DNA of 64,000 bases from Plectrocnemia conspersa (GCA_009617715.1 VTFK01000461.1:186001-250000); one strand, 5' to 3'. Shown: positions 33,832 to 47,400, counted from the stretch's first letter. Numbers and translations: made by a program. The notes: generated by a model from the sequence alone, not told the origin.

Positions 33832-36800
33832 TTGAACTGGTAAACTTGTCCCGCATCAATACATTTATTTCTGTATATGTTTTTGTATAATAACGATTTT
33901 ATTTTTCGGGTGATATAATTGCTTTGGTTTGTGATACTACAGTGTCATCAGTTTATTCTAAAATACCGTGGGAAACCACTTAACGGGTTAATTTACTAGA
34001 CATAAATCATTAAAAAAGTAAATATTTTTTCGCATTGAAAATAGATAACGCGTATTATCCGTCTCTATTGTTACGGTTGTAACCAATTTATCCTTTTTTT
34101 AACCAAATAAAGACCATATAAATATAAAATTCTTCAAAAAAATTGGACACTGTGGGTTTTTATTTGAAGTTTTTTGAATTATTAGCTATCCGAATTTTAT
34201 GCTTTTAGAATTCTCGGCTTCCCTCGAGAATTTTTGAGAAATTTTGATTATTAAAAAATAAAAGTATTGCAAATATGTATATTATTACATATTATTCTCC
34301 AAATAATTCTTAAAAAAAACACGTGACGTTTAAAGAAAAATCAAACATCCTCGTTCTTTTTTTTTTTAAAAAAATTTTGACAGTGGAAAATTTTTTCCTC
34401 GTCTTTTGTTAATGATTGTTTAATCGACAAGGCTTTAAAGAGACACTGTAAAATATTTTTTCTTTACCCATCGATTACATTTTGAATTGTTTCTGTATTC
34501 ATCAGTAAGATGTTAGTTTTCTTATACTATTCTCTATAAGACTAAAAAATCATTCTCCAATTGTTGCGCCAATGATATTTTTTTAATTTATTTATTGGAT
34601 TCTAATGATTTATTGGAATTAAAATTCGTCGAGGCAATAAATAATCAGCAAATATATTTTTCCTTATTTTACATATTTCTGCTTTTTAAGAATAGCTAAA
34701 GAAGTCAACTAGTGAAAAATTTACATTTTTTAAATATTTAATTAATGAAAACAATGTCTTGTTTTTTTCGATTATATGATTTCCTTTAATTTCTCGTTGA
34801 AATTTAGAGCTTAACTGAGAAATAATATTTTTTAGTTTTTTTCAACAGCAATTTCAAGGCCGCTTCGGCTATTAATAACAACTGTAAGGGAATTGTCAAT
34901 AACAGGTATTGCTATTTTACAAAAAGAATTAAAAAAAACTTTTAGGATTATCGAAAAAAATAATAGCCCTAATTCAGGAGCAGGTTCTTAGATCACCACA
35001 TCAAAGATAAAGCTGCCGGCCGGTTCAAGTAATAGAAAATAGCAAATTAAATTGTTAGTTATTCACATACTTTTATTCTTCTAAGAAAGTATGCGTATTT
35101 TTAACATGTGGCACGAACACTTTTAAAGAGGTTTTTTATTTGAGTGTTTTATTTATTACTTAAACAAAAATTAAAGGAGTGTTGGTAAAATTTATAAACT
35201 ACTTTTTGGTATTCTCAGACCCTTATTAAAACCTTTTAAAAAGTATACATATTAGGCGTTATAAAAAGAACAGTGGTTGAAAACGACTTAAAAATATTCG
35301 TACAAGTTTAATTTTATGTATTAAAAAATGATTTATAAAATTATTTATTTGACATTTTTATTGGTTGTCTTAATTTATTTTTTAAATAAATATAAATACT
35401 TGATAGATTAAGCCATTTTGACAAATCGTATCGAATTTTTTTTGCTAGTAATAATAATCGCGTATTTTTTATATGTTGATTTCAATTAGCAAAAATGTGT
35501 TAAAATGCATTTATCAAAATCAAAATTGTTAATATATAATTTTAATATCGAGAGATTTTATTAAGCGTGAAATATTTTAGTTAGCGACGAAAGGCTAATG
35601 TGACGATAATTGATTGAGTGCTGTTTTTTTAGTAACATAAAATTGGGCTATTTTTATGACTGAAAAAATACCTAAATTAATATCATGCCATAATTTTTTT
35701 CGATGAGTTGTAAAAGTCATAAAATTAACTTTTTTATTTATTAAGATATTTTCTTATCTATCTAGCTCAAAGGATTTTTTATTATTATTTTTTAACGTTA
35801 ATTCAGAATATACAGTGGGCTAACCACCTTCATTGCCTAAATAACTATTACTGATTTTTTAATTTTAAAAGTATACGTGTGACTTTTCTATACGTTTATG
35901 ATAAGTACAGGCTTTTCCAAATTAGCTTTTTTATGTTTTTTTAAAAGATGAAATATCACAGTTTTTATTTTAAAATGATTATAGTATTTTTTTATGAAAT
36001 TTTTAGCTGAATTTAGTCCCTTAAATTTACGTGACCACTTTTTGTTTTTTTAATATAACGCGAATATCTTAGGTTAATTTATTTATCAATGTTAGAAATT
36101 GCAGTCTTTTATTTTTAGTCATTGCTTTCTAATTTTACTTGTTTGGCAATATGTTTTGTCTGTATCATTTCAAAGTGTGGTTCATATTATTCTTTTTTAT
36201 TGTATTTTATTGGTAATTCTCAAGCGACAATGTTTTAACAAATAAATGTTTATAGCATAGTCCTGCAATTATTTTCTTACATATTTTACTTTTTTCTGTT
36301 TTTAAACAATGATTTTAATAAACATTTGCTTTTATCCAATTTAACTTAATAAATATAATTTTTAATTTATAAAAGCATAATATATAGTCTTTTATTATTT
36401 GTGCTTAAGAAATTTAAAACATATGTTCAGCTCCATGACCTTGTCAAATGATCCTTCTCCTCAATCGTTTCTGTCTTCAATGCTTTTTGCATTGAACTTT
36501 TCTATTATTAATATTTTTCTGTGATGGGTATAGGAAATTGCCTTTTTAATATAATCATGTAACTATGAATTAAGTTGACTCTTAATTTCAAACAATTATC
36601 TCAAATAGTCAATGATTTGAATCTCATTAAACCTTTTTTTTTTTTTTGAATGACGATCCAATCATTAAAATATTAATTTTGTCGTCGTCTTTACTAAATT
36701 ATTTACCTTGCAACAACATCAACATTCAAATGTAATTATAGCTACATACGTACATGTGTTATTATAGTAAGTACGCCTTTCTAAAGAGATAACAACTTCT

Positions 36801-36895
36801 CGCCTGCGTTACTATATGAAAACTTAATTTGTGTCAGGAAATTGAAACGTCTTCGTGAAAATAGAGCAAGAATACCATTTCGGAATAGATAATAA
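33832..36895. other. AT-rich noncoding DNA, probable intron
   Basis: A long, very A+T-rich block with frequent poly-T runs and no open stretch of interest. No gene, RNA or repeat recognised. Confidence 0.55.
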
Positions 36896-37440
36896 CCATT
36901 CTCCGAACGTGAGAGCTCAATTTTACGCCAAAGGGTACTTTTTTTTTATTTTTTTACAAAAAAAGAGAGCATAATGTAAGGGTCTCGTTTTAAACGCTGC
37001 CCGCTGGGGTTTATCTCGACGTATTTTTATTGTACAAGCACCATTATTTAAATAGCGTATTTTTGAATAAACGTGCAGCTTAGCGCATCTAAATCAAAAA
37101 ATTCCTTCAGTATTGAGTGCATTTGAGTGTCTTTGCTCGCCTCTGCTATTATTTATCTCTTAATTCAGAAACTCAGAACTAAATAATTTGATTGGATAGA
37201 CAATGTTAAAAATTATTCGAACTGATTTAAAAATTGTTCCATGTTTACGTATACAAAAAAACGTAATACCCTGAAGGAGGTTTTTGGGTATTTGAAAATG
37301 CGGGCTTCGTCGCGGATGTTTATATTCTTTGAGGGTATAAGAGAGACGTGTTGAAGGCAATAGCCGAACCGCGAACCAAGTTGAATATTAAACGGACATT
37401 GCCAATATAACATTGACGTTTTTACTACGTCAACAAGCGT
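36896..37440. other. GC-elevated island(s), no supported gene
   Basis: Two mixed patches, about 36896-37030 (CTCCGAACGTGAGAGCTC, GCTGCCCGCTGGGG) and 37290-37440 (GCGGGCTTCGTCGCGGATG). Overlapping minus-strand open stretches at 37160-37413 have no known domain. Candidate conserved noncoding DNA. Confidence 0.3.
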
Positions 37441-37860
37441 AAGAAATATGTGTAAAAAAACACTTATCTTGAGGGTAAAAATATTTGATTTGCTATATTA
37501 AAGTACTTTGTACTATAAATATGTATAGCTTTTAAAGCACAATTTTGAACCAGTGTAGCATAAATAAAAAAAAACATATGTTAGCAAATATAGAAATAAA
37601 GAAAAATAAAAAATAGTGTTTAGTCGAATTCTTAAAAATAAAAAAACTACTGTAATAAAAACGGGGTTTGTCTGCAAAATGCATGGTTTGTACTTTGCTA
37701 AAGCTAAGTCACAGATTTGTATAATATGAACTAATTATTGTATTTTTTGCCTTTTGATGAGTTTGTTTGATGAACTACAAACATTTTAACATGATAAAGA
37801 TGTTACTAATTTTTAGGGTAAATATCTAAATATTTGTTTTGGGAACTGTACACTTTAATA
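37441..37860. other. AT-rich noncoding DNA
   Basis: Nothing recognised. Confidence 0.55.
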
Positions 37861-38175
37861 TACCCATTTGCCTTACATCAAAGATAAATTCCTTTCGCTA
37901 CGCAATAAACACAAAAATGTCGCGAATTCCCTACATTCAAACGTCTATATAATATTCTTCCCACGCGTAGCGGGCGAAAGGGTTCCTTTTGCAGCCGATG
38001 CCAAACGGTTCAAAGGAGATGCTTATGTACATTTTTTTGAGACCAACTTTGTACAAGAAAATTATCGTAAGAACTCTTTATGTTCAAAACTTGGGACTGT
38101 TGCCTTGCAAGAGGGCCAGACATTTAGAATTTCGTATTTGTAATTCAAAATGTTTCCACTCCATAAAGTCCTAAG
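37861..38175. other. Mixed-composition island with an unproven open stretch
   Basis: A 91-codon plus-strand frame at 37868-38143 contains RVAGERVPFAADAKRFKGDA in the middle. Composition is more coding-like than its surroundings, but there is no known domain, the frame ends are Lys/Asn/Phe-rich, and I see no paired splice sites. Listed as a candidate only. Confidence 0.25.
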
Positions 38176-38982
38176 TGTGCAAGTCGTAAAATTCAAACAG
38201 CGCAATATGTTATGTATGTACATATATATTATATATATATATTTTTAATACACACATATACCTGTAATGTTTTTATAATTCATTTCCCTTTGTGTACCAT
38301 AAAATAATTGGATTATACGATATTACTTTGTTTGGTAAATAATAAAATCTAGAATTAAATTTTCCGCTGTTTTCTCTATTGTTCTTGCTGTGTTAAAAAC
38401 ACGCTTTGTAAATAGTCTTGCGAGAATAATAATGGTCCGTATAAGATTTCGTAGCTCAATACGTAGAGCTTTTTCAGGTTTCACTTTTAAAACACGCGAA
38501 CGAACGTTGTTGTAAAACGATTTTTCGTTCTTTTATATTGGATAATTATAGCTATATAAAATAGTTGATGGTTTGAAGAACACAATAATTATTTTTAATT
38601 ACTTGCACGATAGAACTTTTACAATCGCAACGAAAGTATTACATTTTATTATGATACTAGAGAATTCACTACAATACAGTGCATGATAGTGTGTTCTAAT
38701 AACAAGCAAAGGTGTGTTAGAATCACTATAAATTTCAAGAAGAACAAGATCACCACAAATCACTTTTTGCATGGTGACACAATGGTTTACGATTGTATGT
38801 GGTCGTTCTTCGTACTTACTTAATGAAAATTATTTATTTACCCTGCCCGTTTCTTAATATATTTTGAAACCAATGATAATAAAACGCTTTAATGCTTTAA
38901 AGTCGCTTTCAAAATTTATTGTTTTTATAGTTACTTTGATATATCAAGAATGTACATAATTTGATCAATTTTCTTACATCTG

Positions 38983-38985
<3 letters not shown>
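38176..38985. other. Noncoding DNA
   Basis: A+T-rich with a short (TA)n near 38222-38240 and a mixed patch at 38390-38530. No gene recognised. Confidence 0.5.

Positions 38986-39047
<62 letters not shown>
38986..39047. repeat. (TA)n microsatellite, left of a retrotransposon
   Basis: About 30 TA units, ending directly at the 5' edge of the retrotransposon. A matching (TA)n tract lies at its 3' edge (40335-40431). Confidence 0.95.
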
Positions 39048-39049
<2 letters not shown>

Positions 39050-40239
39050 CTTACACATGTCGTGTATACAGATTTTGAGAAAGCCTTTGACAAAGTTTGT
39101 CATACGTTATTATTAAAAAAATTGTCGAACCTCGGTTGCTCAGATAATTTAACTCGGTTATTTTCGAGTTATTTAAGCAATCGTAGACAGTTTGTAACCT
39201 ATGGTGGCCGATTGTCAAAAGAATATTTTACCCCTTCGGGGGTTCCTCAAGGATCCAATCTGGGACCTCTGCTTTTTTTGTGTTATTTATTAATGACATA
39301 AATACAGCAATTAAAAATTCAAGTTTTCTTCTGTACGCAGATGATTTAAAATTATATAAATGCATTCGATCTGTTGCGGACTTCTTCTCTCTACAAAGTG
39401 ATTTAGACTCTCTGTGGAGATGGGCTTCCGTTACCCGTCTGCCCTTTAGTGTCGGAAAGTGCCATACTGTGTCATTTTCTCGATCCCGTTCGCCATCAGC
39501 TTATTTCTACCATCTCGGTGGTAACATTTTGACTAGATAAACTTCCATTAAAGATCTCGGAATCACTTTCGAGAGCAAATGGAGGTTCTCTCTACACATA
39601 CACGACGTCTGTGATAAATCTTCCAAAATGCTCGGCTTTGTTATGAGGAATGCCTTTCACTTTGACGATCCGTCAGTTATTCGCATCCTCTATGACACCT
39701 TAGTTCGTAGCATTCTTGAATCGGGATCTATAATTTGGAATCCCCGAATAGCCAAATATTCCCTTTTAGTAGAAAAAATTCAAAAAAGGTATTTAAGATA
39801 CCTTTACAAAAGGACATTTGGTTATTATCCGTTCTTATATCCCAGCGCCTTTCTTTTAGGAGCGTTGGGATATGATTCGCTGAATTCTCGCAGAAAGCTG
39901 TATGTCGCTAAGCATTTTTTCAAACTACTAAAAGGTGCTGTCGACATTCCAGCTATTCTCGAGGAATTCCAGTTTTGGGTTCCGGAACATTTTCGAGAAT
40001 CACGATCGAGACCTCTTTTGATGGCAGTTAGGGCTAGGACATCCGCACTTGCCGACTCGCCTATAGTTGTGGCCATACGGCTCCTTAATACGCTGGCATT
40101 GAAAATTGATTTATTTAATGTTAGCTACGAGGATCTGATCCGGTTTATATCTTTTAATTTTAATATTTTATATTTTTTTTTGTTATGTTTAAGTATTGTT
40201 ATATTTATTTATATATATACGTTTTTTTATGTTTTATAA
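39050..40239 (+). pseudogene. Reverse transcriptase, C-terminal two-thirds, broken
   Basis: RT motifs in order: YTDFEKAFDKV (motif A, aspartate present), SGVPQGSNLGPLLF (B), LLYADDLKLY (C, the catalytic YADD intact), then LPFSVGKCHTVSF (D) and DLGITF (E), followed by the long C-terminal region with RSILESGSIIWNP, YLRYLYKRTFG and AVRARTSALADSPIV. Three frames must be joined: one shift in the poly-T run near 39272-39278 and a stop at 39538-39540, after which the frame runs open to 40239. In the live family this enzyme copies the element's RNA into nicked chromosomal DNA. Motifs fit the Jockey/CR1 group; the exact clade needs a tree. Confidence 0.8.
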
Positions 40240-40256
40240 ATTTATAATTTGCTTTC

Positions 40257-40300
40257 GACCATCGTGGCGCATTGGGGTAACCTGTTAGGCCACGATGGTC
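40257..40300 (+). other. 3'UTR hairpin of the retrotransposon
   Basis: GACCATCGTGGC (40257-40268) pairs perfectly with GCCACGATGGTC (40289-40300) around a 20-nt loop GCATTGGGGTAACCTGTTAG. It lies about 20 bases before the A-tail, where several non-LTR families carry a structure recognised by their reverse transcriptase. A diverged relative at 40908-40951 keeps the stem core through a paired change. Confidence 0.75.
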
Positions 40301-40330
40301 TTAATTTAATAAAAAAAAAAAAAAATAAAA

Positions 40331-40779
<449 letters not shown>

Positions 40780-40975
40780 ACTTCTCAATGTAGTCTTTCA
40801 AATCATATAATTTAATTTTTTTTATTGTTTATTTCATACTATATATTATTATTTTTGGCAATGGTTTTTTTTCTTATTTATTGTGTATTGAAATAATATT
40901 GTTTTTTCACCATCGTGACGCATTTGAGCAACCAGTTAGGTCACGAATGTCTTAACCCTTCGTTTTAACATACTG
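40780..40975 (+). mobile_element. Degenerate 3'UTR of a related retrotransposon
   Basis: Resembles the end of the preceding element: T-rich 3'UTR, then CACCATCGTGACGCATTTGA, GCAACCAGTTAGGTCACGA and TGTCTTAA. Counterparts are CGACCATCGTGGCGCATTGG and CCTGTTAGGCCACGATGG. It has no coding remains and no A-tail. Confidence 0.55.
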
Positions 40976-42589
40976 TTTGTACTGAAATAGTTCTAATATG
41001 ATTTATAATATATTTTTTTCTTTGCTATTTAGGGTAATATTAAACCTTTAATATTTTTTCTACGATAAAAAAACATGAAATGAAGGGTTAATTTATTTAA
41101 AATAAATAAGTAATCATGTGGAATTGGTCAGTATTCATCTGCTATACTTTAGCATTAACAATGTATCACAACAATCTATAGTAGAACTGTAAAAATATAC
41201 TAAATTAAAATATTCAATCTTTCGCTATATACACAATAAAGTACAAAATAACAAATTTATCAACTTCTCGAATCAGTTTGAATTTTCATATGTATGTATA
41301 TAGATTTTGAGGATTGTATGTAATAAAGCATACTCTACCCTCATAATTGAATAAATCGTCAACATCAATTTCACGATTCAGAATTAATTGCTCTCAAAAT
41401 CTATTATCTTAATATTAAAGGAACCATAAATCTTAGCGATCTTCTTATGAATTTTGGATTGGATTGTAATTATATTTTTTTATGTTTTTTAGTGTATTTA
41501 AAATATACGTATATTTTATATTAAAAGTATTAGGGTATGTCATTTACAGAAATTTTCATCATATTAATTAATGTCTAAATATTACGTCTTTTTAAGTTTT
41601 GCAAATAGTTTATCTCAAAATTTTAATGTCTAAAATGTTATTATAAGCGTGGTTTTGTGTTTTTTTCTGCAAATATTTAAATCAATGTATCTATGAAAAC
41701 CAATAAAAAAATCGATAGGCTCTATAAAATTTTCTAGTATTTATGGTGTGACTTTTGACCGTTTATGTCTACACAATTGCATTAAGATAAACCAGAAGCG
41801 TTTCATTTAAGTTTATCATCATCATCGTCAATTAATAAATGTCTACGATTTAATCTCACTAGGCATTATTTATTTTACTATCTGCCTTTCTTTCTTGAAT
41901 ATATTTACTCACTAAAATTTTGTTTTCACAATATAGCAAATGTTATTCGTAACATAATTTATTATTTTAATTACAAAAATATTTATTTGTTATCACTAAT
42001 ATTGATTATTATTCTCTTAAAATATTACATTAAAATCAGATTTTAATTTATTAAAAAAAATCACGAATCGTTTTATATTTGATGTTCCATAAACCATAAC
42101 TGGGTTTTTGACAAGAAATCATCACTAACTTAATTAAGAAAAATTCTAAAATTCATCACTGGATAACTGATTTTACGCCAAATTCCAGTAATTTTATTGA
42201 TGATTACGTAATATTAAATATGTTTAGTCATATAATGAATTGACAAAATAAAATACTGACAATGTTATCATCAAATCATTCGAAAGAGCTTTTTTAAATA
42301 GAATTAATGTTAGGAATAATATAGATGTTTTCAAACTACAATGGTAAAATCATATTGAGTGAAACATACATGCCTTTCGATTTTAAGGGTTAATGTATTT
42401 GAGTAAATAAAAGGCAGCTCTTTTCTCTCTTATTTTATTTTATTATTATTTACAATATGTTTATATATGTAACAATAAGATTTTTTCTGTAAATAAACAT
42501 CCCGTTGCCTTATCCTATTTACTTATACAAAAAATAATTTATTTATTGCTATTAATTTATATGTTTCAAATAATCAATTGTCATATCTG
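40976..42589. other. AT-rich noncoding DNA
   Basis: A+T-rich; no gene, RNA gene or structured repeat recognised. CATCATCATCGTC near 41818 is a trivial repeat. Confidence 0.55.
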
Positions 42590-43110
42590 TTTTCCTCAGA
42601 TCTATAGTCAAGTTGGGTTGCCATTTTGCATGGTCGTATTTTGTTAATTTATTCGTTATTGGCAGTTCTTTTTATTAAATTTGAAGGATACATCAAAATA
42701 TTTAATCGTCTTTGCTTTTATTCTCCAATTTTTAAGTTATAATATGTTTTCTTATGCTTTCCATGGGTCCTGAAGGAAAACAATATGAGCTATATTGTCC
42801 GTAAATTTTTTTTTGCTGATATTCGAGAGATCAGCAGTACAGGTTCTAATACACTTCCCTGTGGAACTCTGAATTTATACTTTTTAGCTCACGCGAAAGT
42901 ATCTATATTTTATGTAAGATTTTAATATTTTTATGATTTTATACGGCAGGTTTACTTTTATCTTATAGAGCAGTCCATAGTTTTAGACTTTTTAAAAAAC
43001 CTGACTAATGCAGACATGTAGTACATTTTTTTTATAATCCTATGGACTTCCTCTATATTGCATGGTGATTTCTGAATCAAAAATAAAATCATATCGACCC
43101 AAAAAAAAAC
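42590..43110 (-). pseudogene. Decayed reverse transcriptase fragment (non-LTR)
   Basis: On the minus strand, about 42960-42900 gives LPYKIIKILKSYIKYRYFRV, like the LP..L..II.SFL.NR.F.V block before motif B. At 42874-42842 RVPQGSVLEPV is motif B (consensus GVPQGSVLGP). Directly after it, one frame over, come ADLSNISKKKFTDNIAHI, standing where motif C (F-A-D-D) is expected but with the catalytic aspartates lost. Several shifts and stops. A Jockey-like origin is likely; the flanks to about 42590 and 43110 are only presumed to belong. Confidence 0.55.
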
Positions 43111-44340
43111 ATGTCAAAATTTAGTAGGTGTTTAATAATTTAAATCTCTACTTACTATGGAGAAATGTTGATCTAATATATAATACCAGTATAATTCTGT
43201 TATAACATCACGAATTTAAGTTATAATTTATATATAATACAATTAAGTGAAAAATGACATATATGGGGTTAAAATACGTACATATGTAAACTTACACAAA
43301 ATATAGAGACTGTGGTAAAAAAATATTATTTATAATTATGAATGCCAAAATATCCTTTATATGTTTAAATTAAACTTCAAAAACTGAAACGAGATTCTAA
43401 AGAGTCGCAACTTTTTCAATTTCAATTTCAAGACACGAAACTTAATATAATTAGATTTATAACATTCAAAACAAAAACAGCCAAAATAAAATTGAATATT
43501 ATTTTCCTTAGTGATAGATAAATATGATTTTCTCCACAGCGAATATTATTTTAAATACGGGATCTTAAGCAAAGTTAGTAATTGGATTATTAAAACCTAA
43601 GTACCATTAGAAAAATAAAATAATTTAAAAAAAAATGTTTTTTCGATCTAGACATAAAGATGTGATTATATAACATTTTAATTTGTAAATTTAAATGTAC
43701 TTTACATAAATTGAACTTAAAGTCAGCAGAGAATAAATATATAGTATAATTAAACCGAAACTTGATGATATTTATAATTCTCGAAAAATATACTTGAATA
43801 CTATATTTTATTATCTTTAACCTAATATTTTATATATATGTTTTATAAAAAATTTAAACTTAAATATTTTATAAAAAGAAATAAAATCTTTGCTAGCTTT
43901 ATAATATATATATATATCAATATAAAATAAATATTTGCAATAGCTGAAATGTTTTATTAGAATATTAAGTAATTTGACTTGCAGCCAACATTAAATATAA
44001 TATACAGATAATTTAATTTATTATTATATTTATGTTTTTTAGTCAATATGTGGCTTGCAATTTAAAAATATATTAAGTTACAGTGTGGCTAAAAAATTTT
44101 GATGTAAAGACCCTAAAAGATAGAGTTGAACTAAACACTGTTTTTTCGAGACTAGGCTATTATTTTTAGACTATTACTATCATCAAAGAAGATAGTGAAA
44201 GTTGACAAAAAATTTTGAAGATTTCTTAAATGGTTTTATATCCAAGATTTTAGGCTTCTTTTTTTTATCTAAATTTTTTTCTGCTATATAGTTCGTACAG
44301 TTAATATATTACCGAAGTCACTTTTTTTTTAATTTAATAT
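43111..44340. other. AT-rich noncoding DNA
   Basis: Very A+T-rich, with a short (TA)n near 43905. Nothing recognised. Confidence 0.55.
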
Positions 44341-44770
44341 TTTTTTTAGCAAAAGGTCGTTGATTGACGCTCATATAAGAACCACTTTGCCCACGCATCG
44401 AGTTAGCCAATTAGTTTGCTTTATGCGCCACACAAAACTCCAAGTTAAACATGTGCGTAGATATATTTTTTGTGGAAAGCGAGACCCATTGTATCCGCAG
44501 CTTTTTGTGCGAGATGCGAAGATATAAAAAAAATGGTTTCCATATTGGCTCCCTTTATAATCCAATGACATTTCAATAATAGGGCACACCTGAGGGTCAT
44601 ATATTCAGTGGCGAACGGGACTTTCTAATAAACTACAAATATACACTCGTGTATTTATGGTATATAATATGCGACCGTATCAATTTAACCGGTGTCCATA
44701 AATCATACGTGTAAATTGTGAACCCATGTTGGGATTTGGGTAACCAGTTTTCAATTTTGCCACTCGTTTG
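44341..44770. other. Mixed-composition island, no supported gene
   Basis: More balanced composition (CTTTGCCCACGCATCGAG, GGAAAGCGAGACCCATTG, AGTGGCGAACGGGAC). The minus-strand open stretch at 44371-44589 has no known domain. Candidate conserved noncoding DNA. Confidence 0.3.
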
Positions 44771-45499
44771 AAATATTATAATATTATACTGTGAGAGTTT
44801 CTTATTGTTTTAAAAGATTCTTTATTTCTTAACCTTTCTTACCATTTTTTTCGATTACCATGGTAAAAAATTAATATTATATAAAAGCGTTTTATTTAAT
44901 AATTGTTTTTTTTCAATATTAATTTACTGACATCAATCTTCATCTCTCGTTAATCTCTAGTATTATTAAATAAATAAGTGATTGTAAAAACAAATAATAG
45001 TATCGCGCCGGCAAACCTAACCACGGCTAGATAGTCGAACCTTATCTCAGTCTGCGCAATATACTTAAGATAAATCTAAGCTATGTAAGGTTCATAGTTG
45101 TTAATTATTTAAATAGGAAAATAGAAAATTTGCTATTCCTCCAACTAGGGCCATTGAAAAAAAAACAATGATTCCAAGCCTCATGACAAAAATGGCACTT
45201 TATGTAATTTTTAACATCGTAGTATAATTTATTAGATAAATAATAGTAGGTACGAGTTAACTCTTTTTATAGTACAAATAAATATAAAAATTAGCCACCG
45301 TTGCGAAATATTTTACTTAGGCATTAAAAATTATTAAAATATCTACTCATAGTATTTATCTGATAATTATTCGTGTTTTCTTTGCTGCTCAGTGTTGTCA
45401 TATAGTGAATTTTCAGTGCAGGGCAAAAGCAACAAAATTGTGCTATTATGGTAAAAATATTTATGTAAATAATTTTTATAATCAAATAAAACACATCTT
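44771..45499. other. Noncoding DNA
   Basis: A+T-rich with a small mixed patch at 45000-45060 (ATCGCGCCGGCAAACC). No gene. Confidence 0.5.
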
Positions 45500-45702
45500 A
45501 ACCGAATTTTGACCAATAGTAGAGCGCAAAAATAATTATCCCTTCCCAGAAGTCACGTCAAAAGCAATAAGTCCTTCGTCGCTTGGTAACGAGCGTTCCC
45601 ACTGCGACGGCGACGGCATGATTTTATTGCTTTTGACGTGGATTTTTGACTTCTGAGAAGGGATAATTATTTTTGCGCTCTCCTATTGACCAAAATTCGG
45701 TT
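45500..45702. mobile_element. 203-bp palindromic MITE
   Basis: Arms of about 75 bp read inward as AACCGAATTTTGACCAATAG (left) and AACCGAATTTTGGTCAATAG (right, minus strand). Both continue GAGCGCAAAAATAATTATCC and CACGTCAAAAGCAATAA. The centre is a short GC-richer stretch (GTAACGAGCGTTCCCACTGC). The arms differ at a few positions plus a 6-bp indel. No clear target duplication, so the superfamily is unassigned. Confidence 0.75.
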
Positions 45703-46869
45703 TGAATATACTTGGATCAGCCTTCTTATATTAGAAGTGCATAGTAATATCCATAAGGATAGCTATTATATTTTTAAAATAAAATTTTATATCGAAATAC
45801 AGACAAACTATGGAGCAATATGTGAAATACAAAGTCTGCTGTACTTATTCTTAGCTTATTTTACCATGAGAGATTTATATTTTTGACTTGCCCTAATGAG
45901 AGTTCTAAAACTATAATTAGTTTCAGTACTTCCATTAGGTTAGATTTGGGTTTAAACAGCAAATGGACATTTCGCATCTGTCAAATTGAGTTTTATAGAC
46001 ATTCAAGAGCAGCATATTAGCGCCTATCAGTTAAATTAAATTTTCGCTAATAAAAATATATATCTACTGATGAAAATGTACTTGGATTTTACTAGTGAAA
46101 ATATAACTTTACAAAAAAATACACATTCACAGTAACGTTTATACATCAGATGTAAATAAATAATGATAAGTATGTCAACATACATATATTTGTACTATTA
46201 CATATAATCAATATTTTCACTGGTAAAAATATATATTTACTGGTGAAAATGTATTCCGATATGATTTTACTGAAATGGCATATTTTAAAAAATATTTTCG
46301 GTATAGATTAGAGGCTGTTTTTATTGATTTTCAAACTGATTGTATTGTGTATTTATTTTGTTAGATTCAATCTAGTTGTTAAAATACTAATAATATAATT
46401 TATAATTTTTTTTATATAATTAAGCTGGTGCTGTTGTTGATTTTTCGTTACTTCTTTAGTTCTTCCTTAGGTATTCGATCTGACGTTTTAGATCGAATAG
46501 CTAAATTTACTGCTACTAATTTATATTCTTTGAATATTTTCTCACATGTCAAATATTTTTTCACAAATCAATAAAGTCAACAATAGCTTGCAAACAAATT
46601 TTAACATAAACGAAGCCGCGTCAAAAAACTACAATCTGTCCCTTTGAATTATAATGTTTATTGTAAAAAGTGTATGCTTTTGAAGGCAATGTTCCACTCT
46701 TTTTATTTCATGTATGTATAAAAAGGACTGAAGGAACTTATATCTGAAATACATCAGTACATATGTACGTATATCTCAAACAACTATAGTTTGGTTCAAG
46801 TTCATTATTTAAGGTCGATTTTTACTTTTCTTAATAATATATTCTTGCTATGATTTTCCCTTTTCTTGC
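45703..46869. other. Noncoding DNA with a repeated palindromic motif
   Basis: A+T-rich. A motif of the type TTTACTGGTGAAAATGTA recurs at about 46065-46110 and 46210-46255. The latter forms an imperfect hairpin (TTTTCACTGGTAAA / TTTACTGGTGAAAA). A 66-codon open stretch at 45686-45886 begins inside the MITE and has no known domain. Confidence 0.5.
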
Positions 46870-46985
46870 TATGAGTCGGGCCCTCAAAGAGAACCGGCCC
46901 AGGAAGTTTGTTTTCTCTCTCTCTCTCTCTCTCTCTCTGCAGGCCTACAGGTTACCCCAATGTGTAGTCTAAGACAACCTTTGTA
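46870..46985 (-). mobile_element. (CT)n tract beside a retrotransposon 3'-end relic
   Basis: On the minus strand CATTGGGGTAACCTGTAGGC (about 46965-46940) matches the loop region of the retrotransposon 3'UTR at 40269-40290. It is followed by (GA)n, seen on the plus strand as (CT)n at 46914-46938. The stem-forming flanks are not preserved. Probably an old minus-strand 3' end whose tail is a GA microsatellite. Confidence 0.45.
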
Positions 46986-47400
46986 GTCTAGCCAAGCAGA
47001 TACATTTAATCTCAACAATTTTACAGCACCATGGCATGAATTGACATAATAATATCCAACTAAAAAATAGTTCATAAATCTGTGTGATTTGTATTAAAAA
47101 AAATTAACGTGTGTGCCGAGCACATTTATAGTTGGTATAAAAAATATGAAATGTCTGAATTTAAAAACACGATAGATCTGAAAAAAATAATACAATAATA
47201 GGATGATTGCTAATAAAACAAAAGTGTAGGTATTGCACTGAAACTATTTCGTTAGCTTCTGATATATTACCCATAATAATAATACTAATAAATAATGTAT
47301 TTACCCTAATAGTTCCATCAATTTCACTATCAAAATGCTTAGATGTATATTTATATATGTATATATGCGTTCAGTATCCATGTACGATATAAATCATATT
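46986..47400. other. AT-rich noncoding DNA
   Basis: Nothing recognised. Confidence 0.55.

Noticed and set aside
38909..39103. Minus-strand open stretch through (TA)n
   Set aside because: Mostly Tyr-Ile repeats read from the microsatellite beside the retrotransposon.
46884..47075. 63-codon minus-strand open stretch ending in Arg-Glu repeats
   Set aside because: The Arg-Glu run is the (GA)n tract and the middle is a retrotransposon 3'UTR relic.
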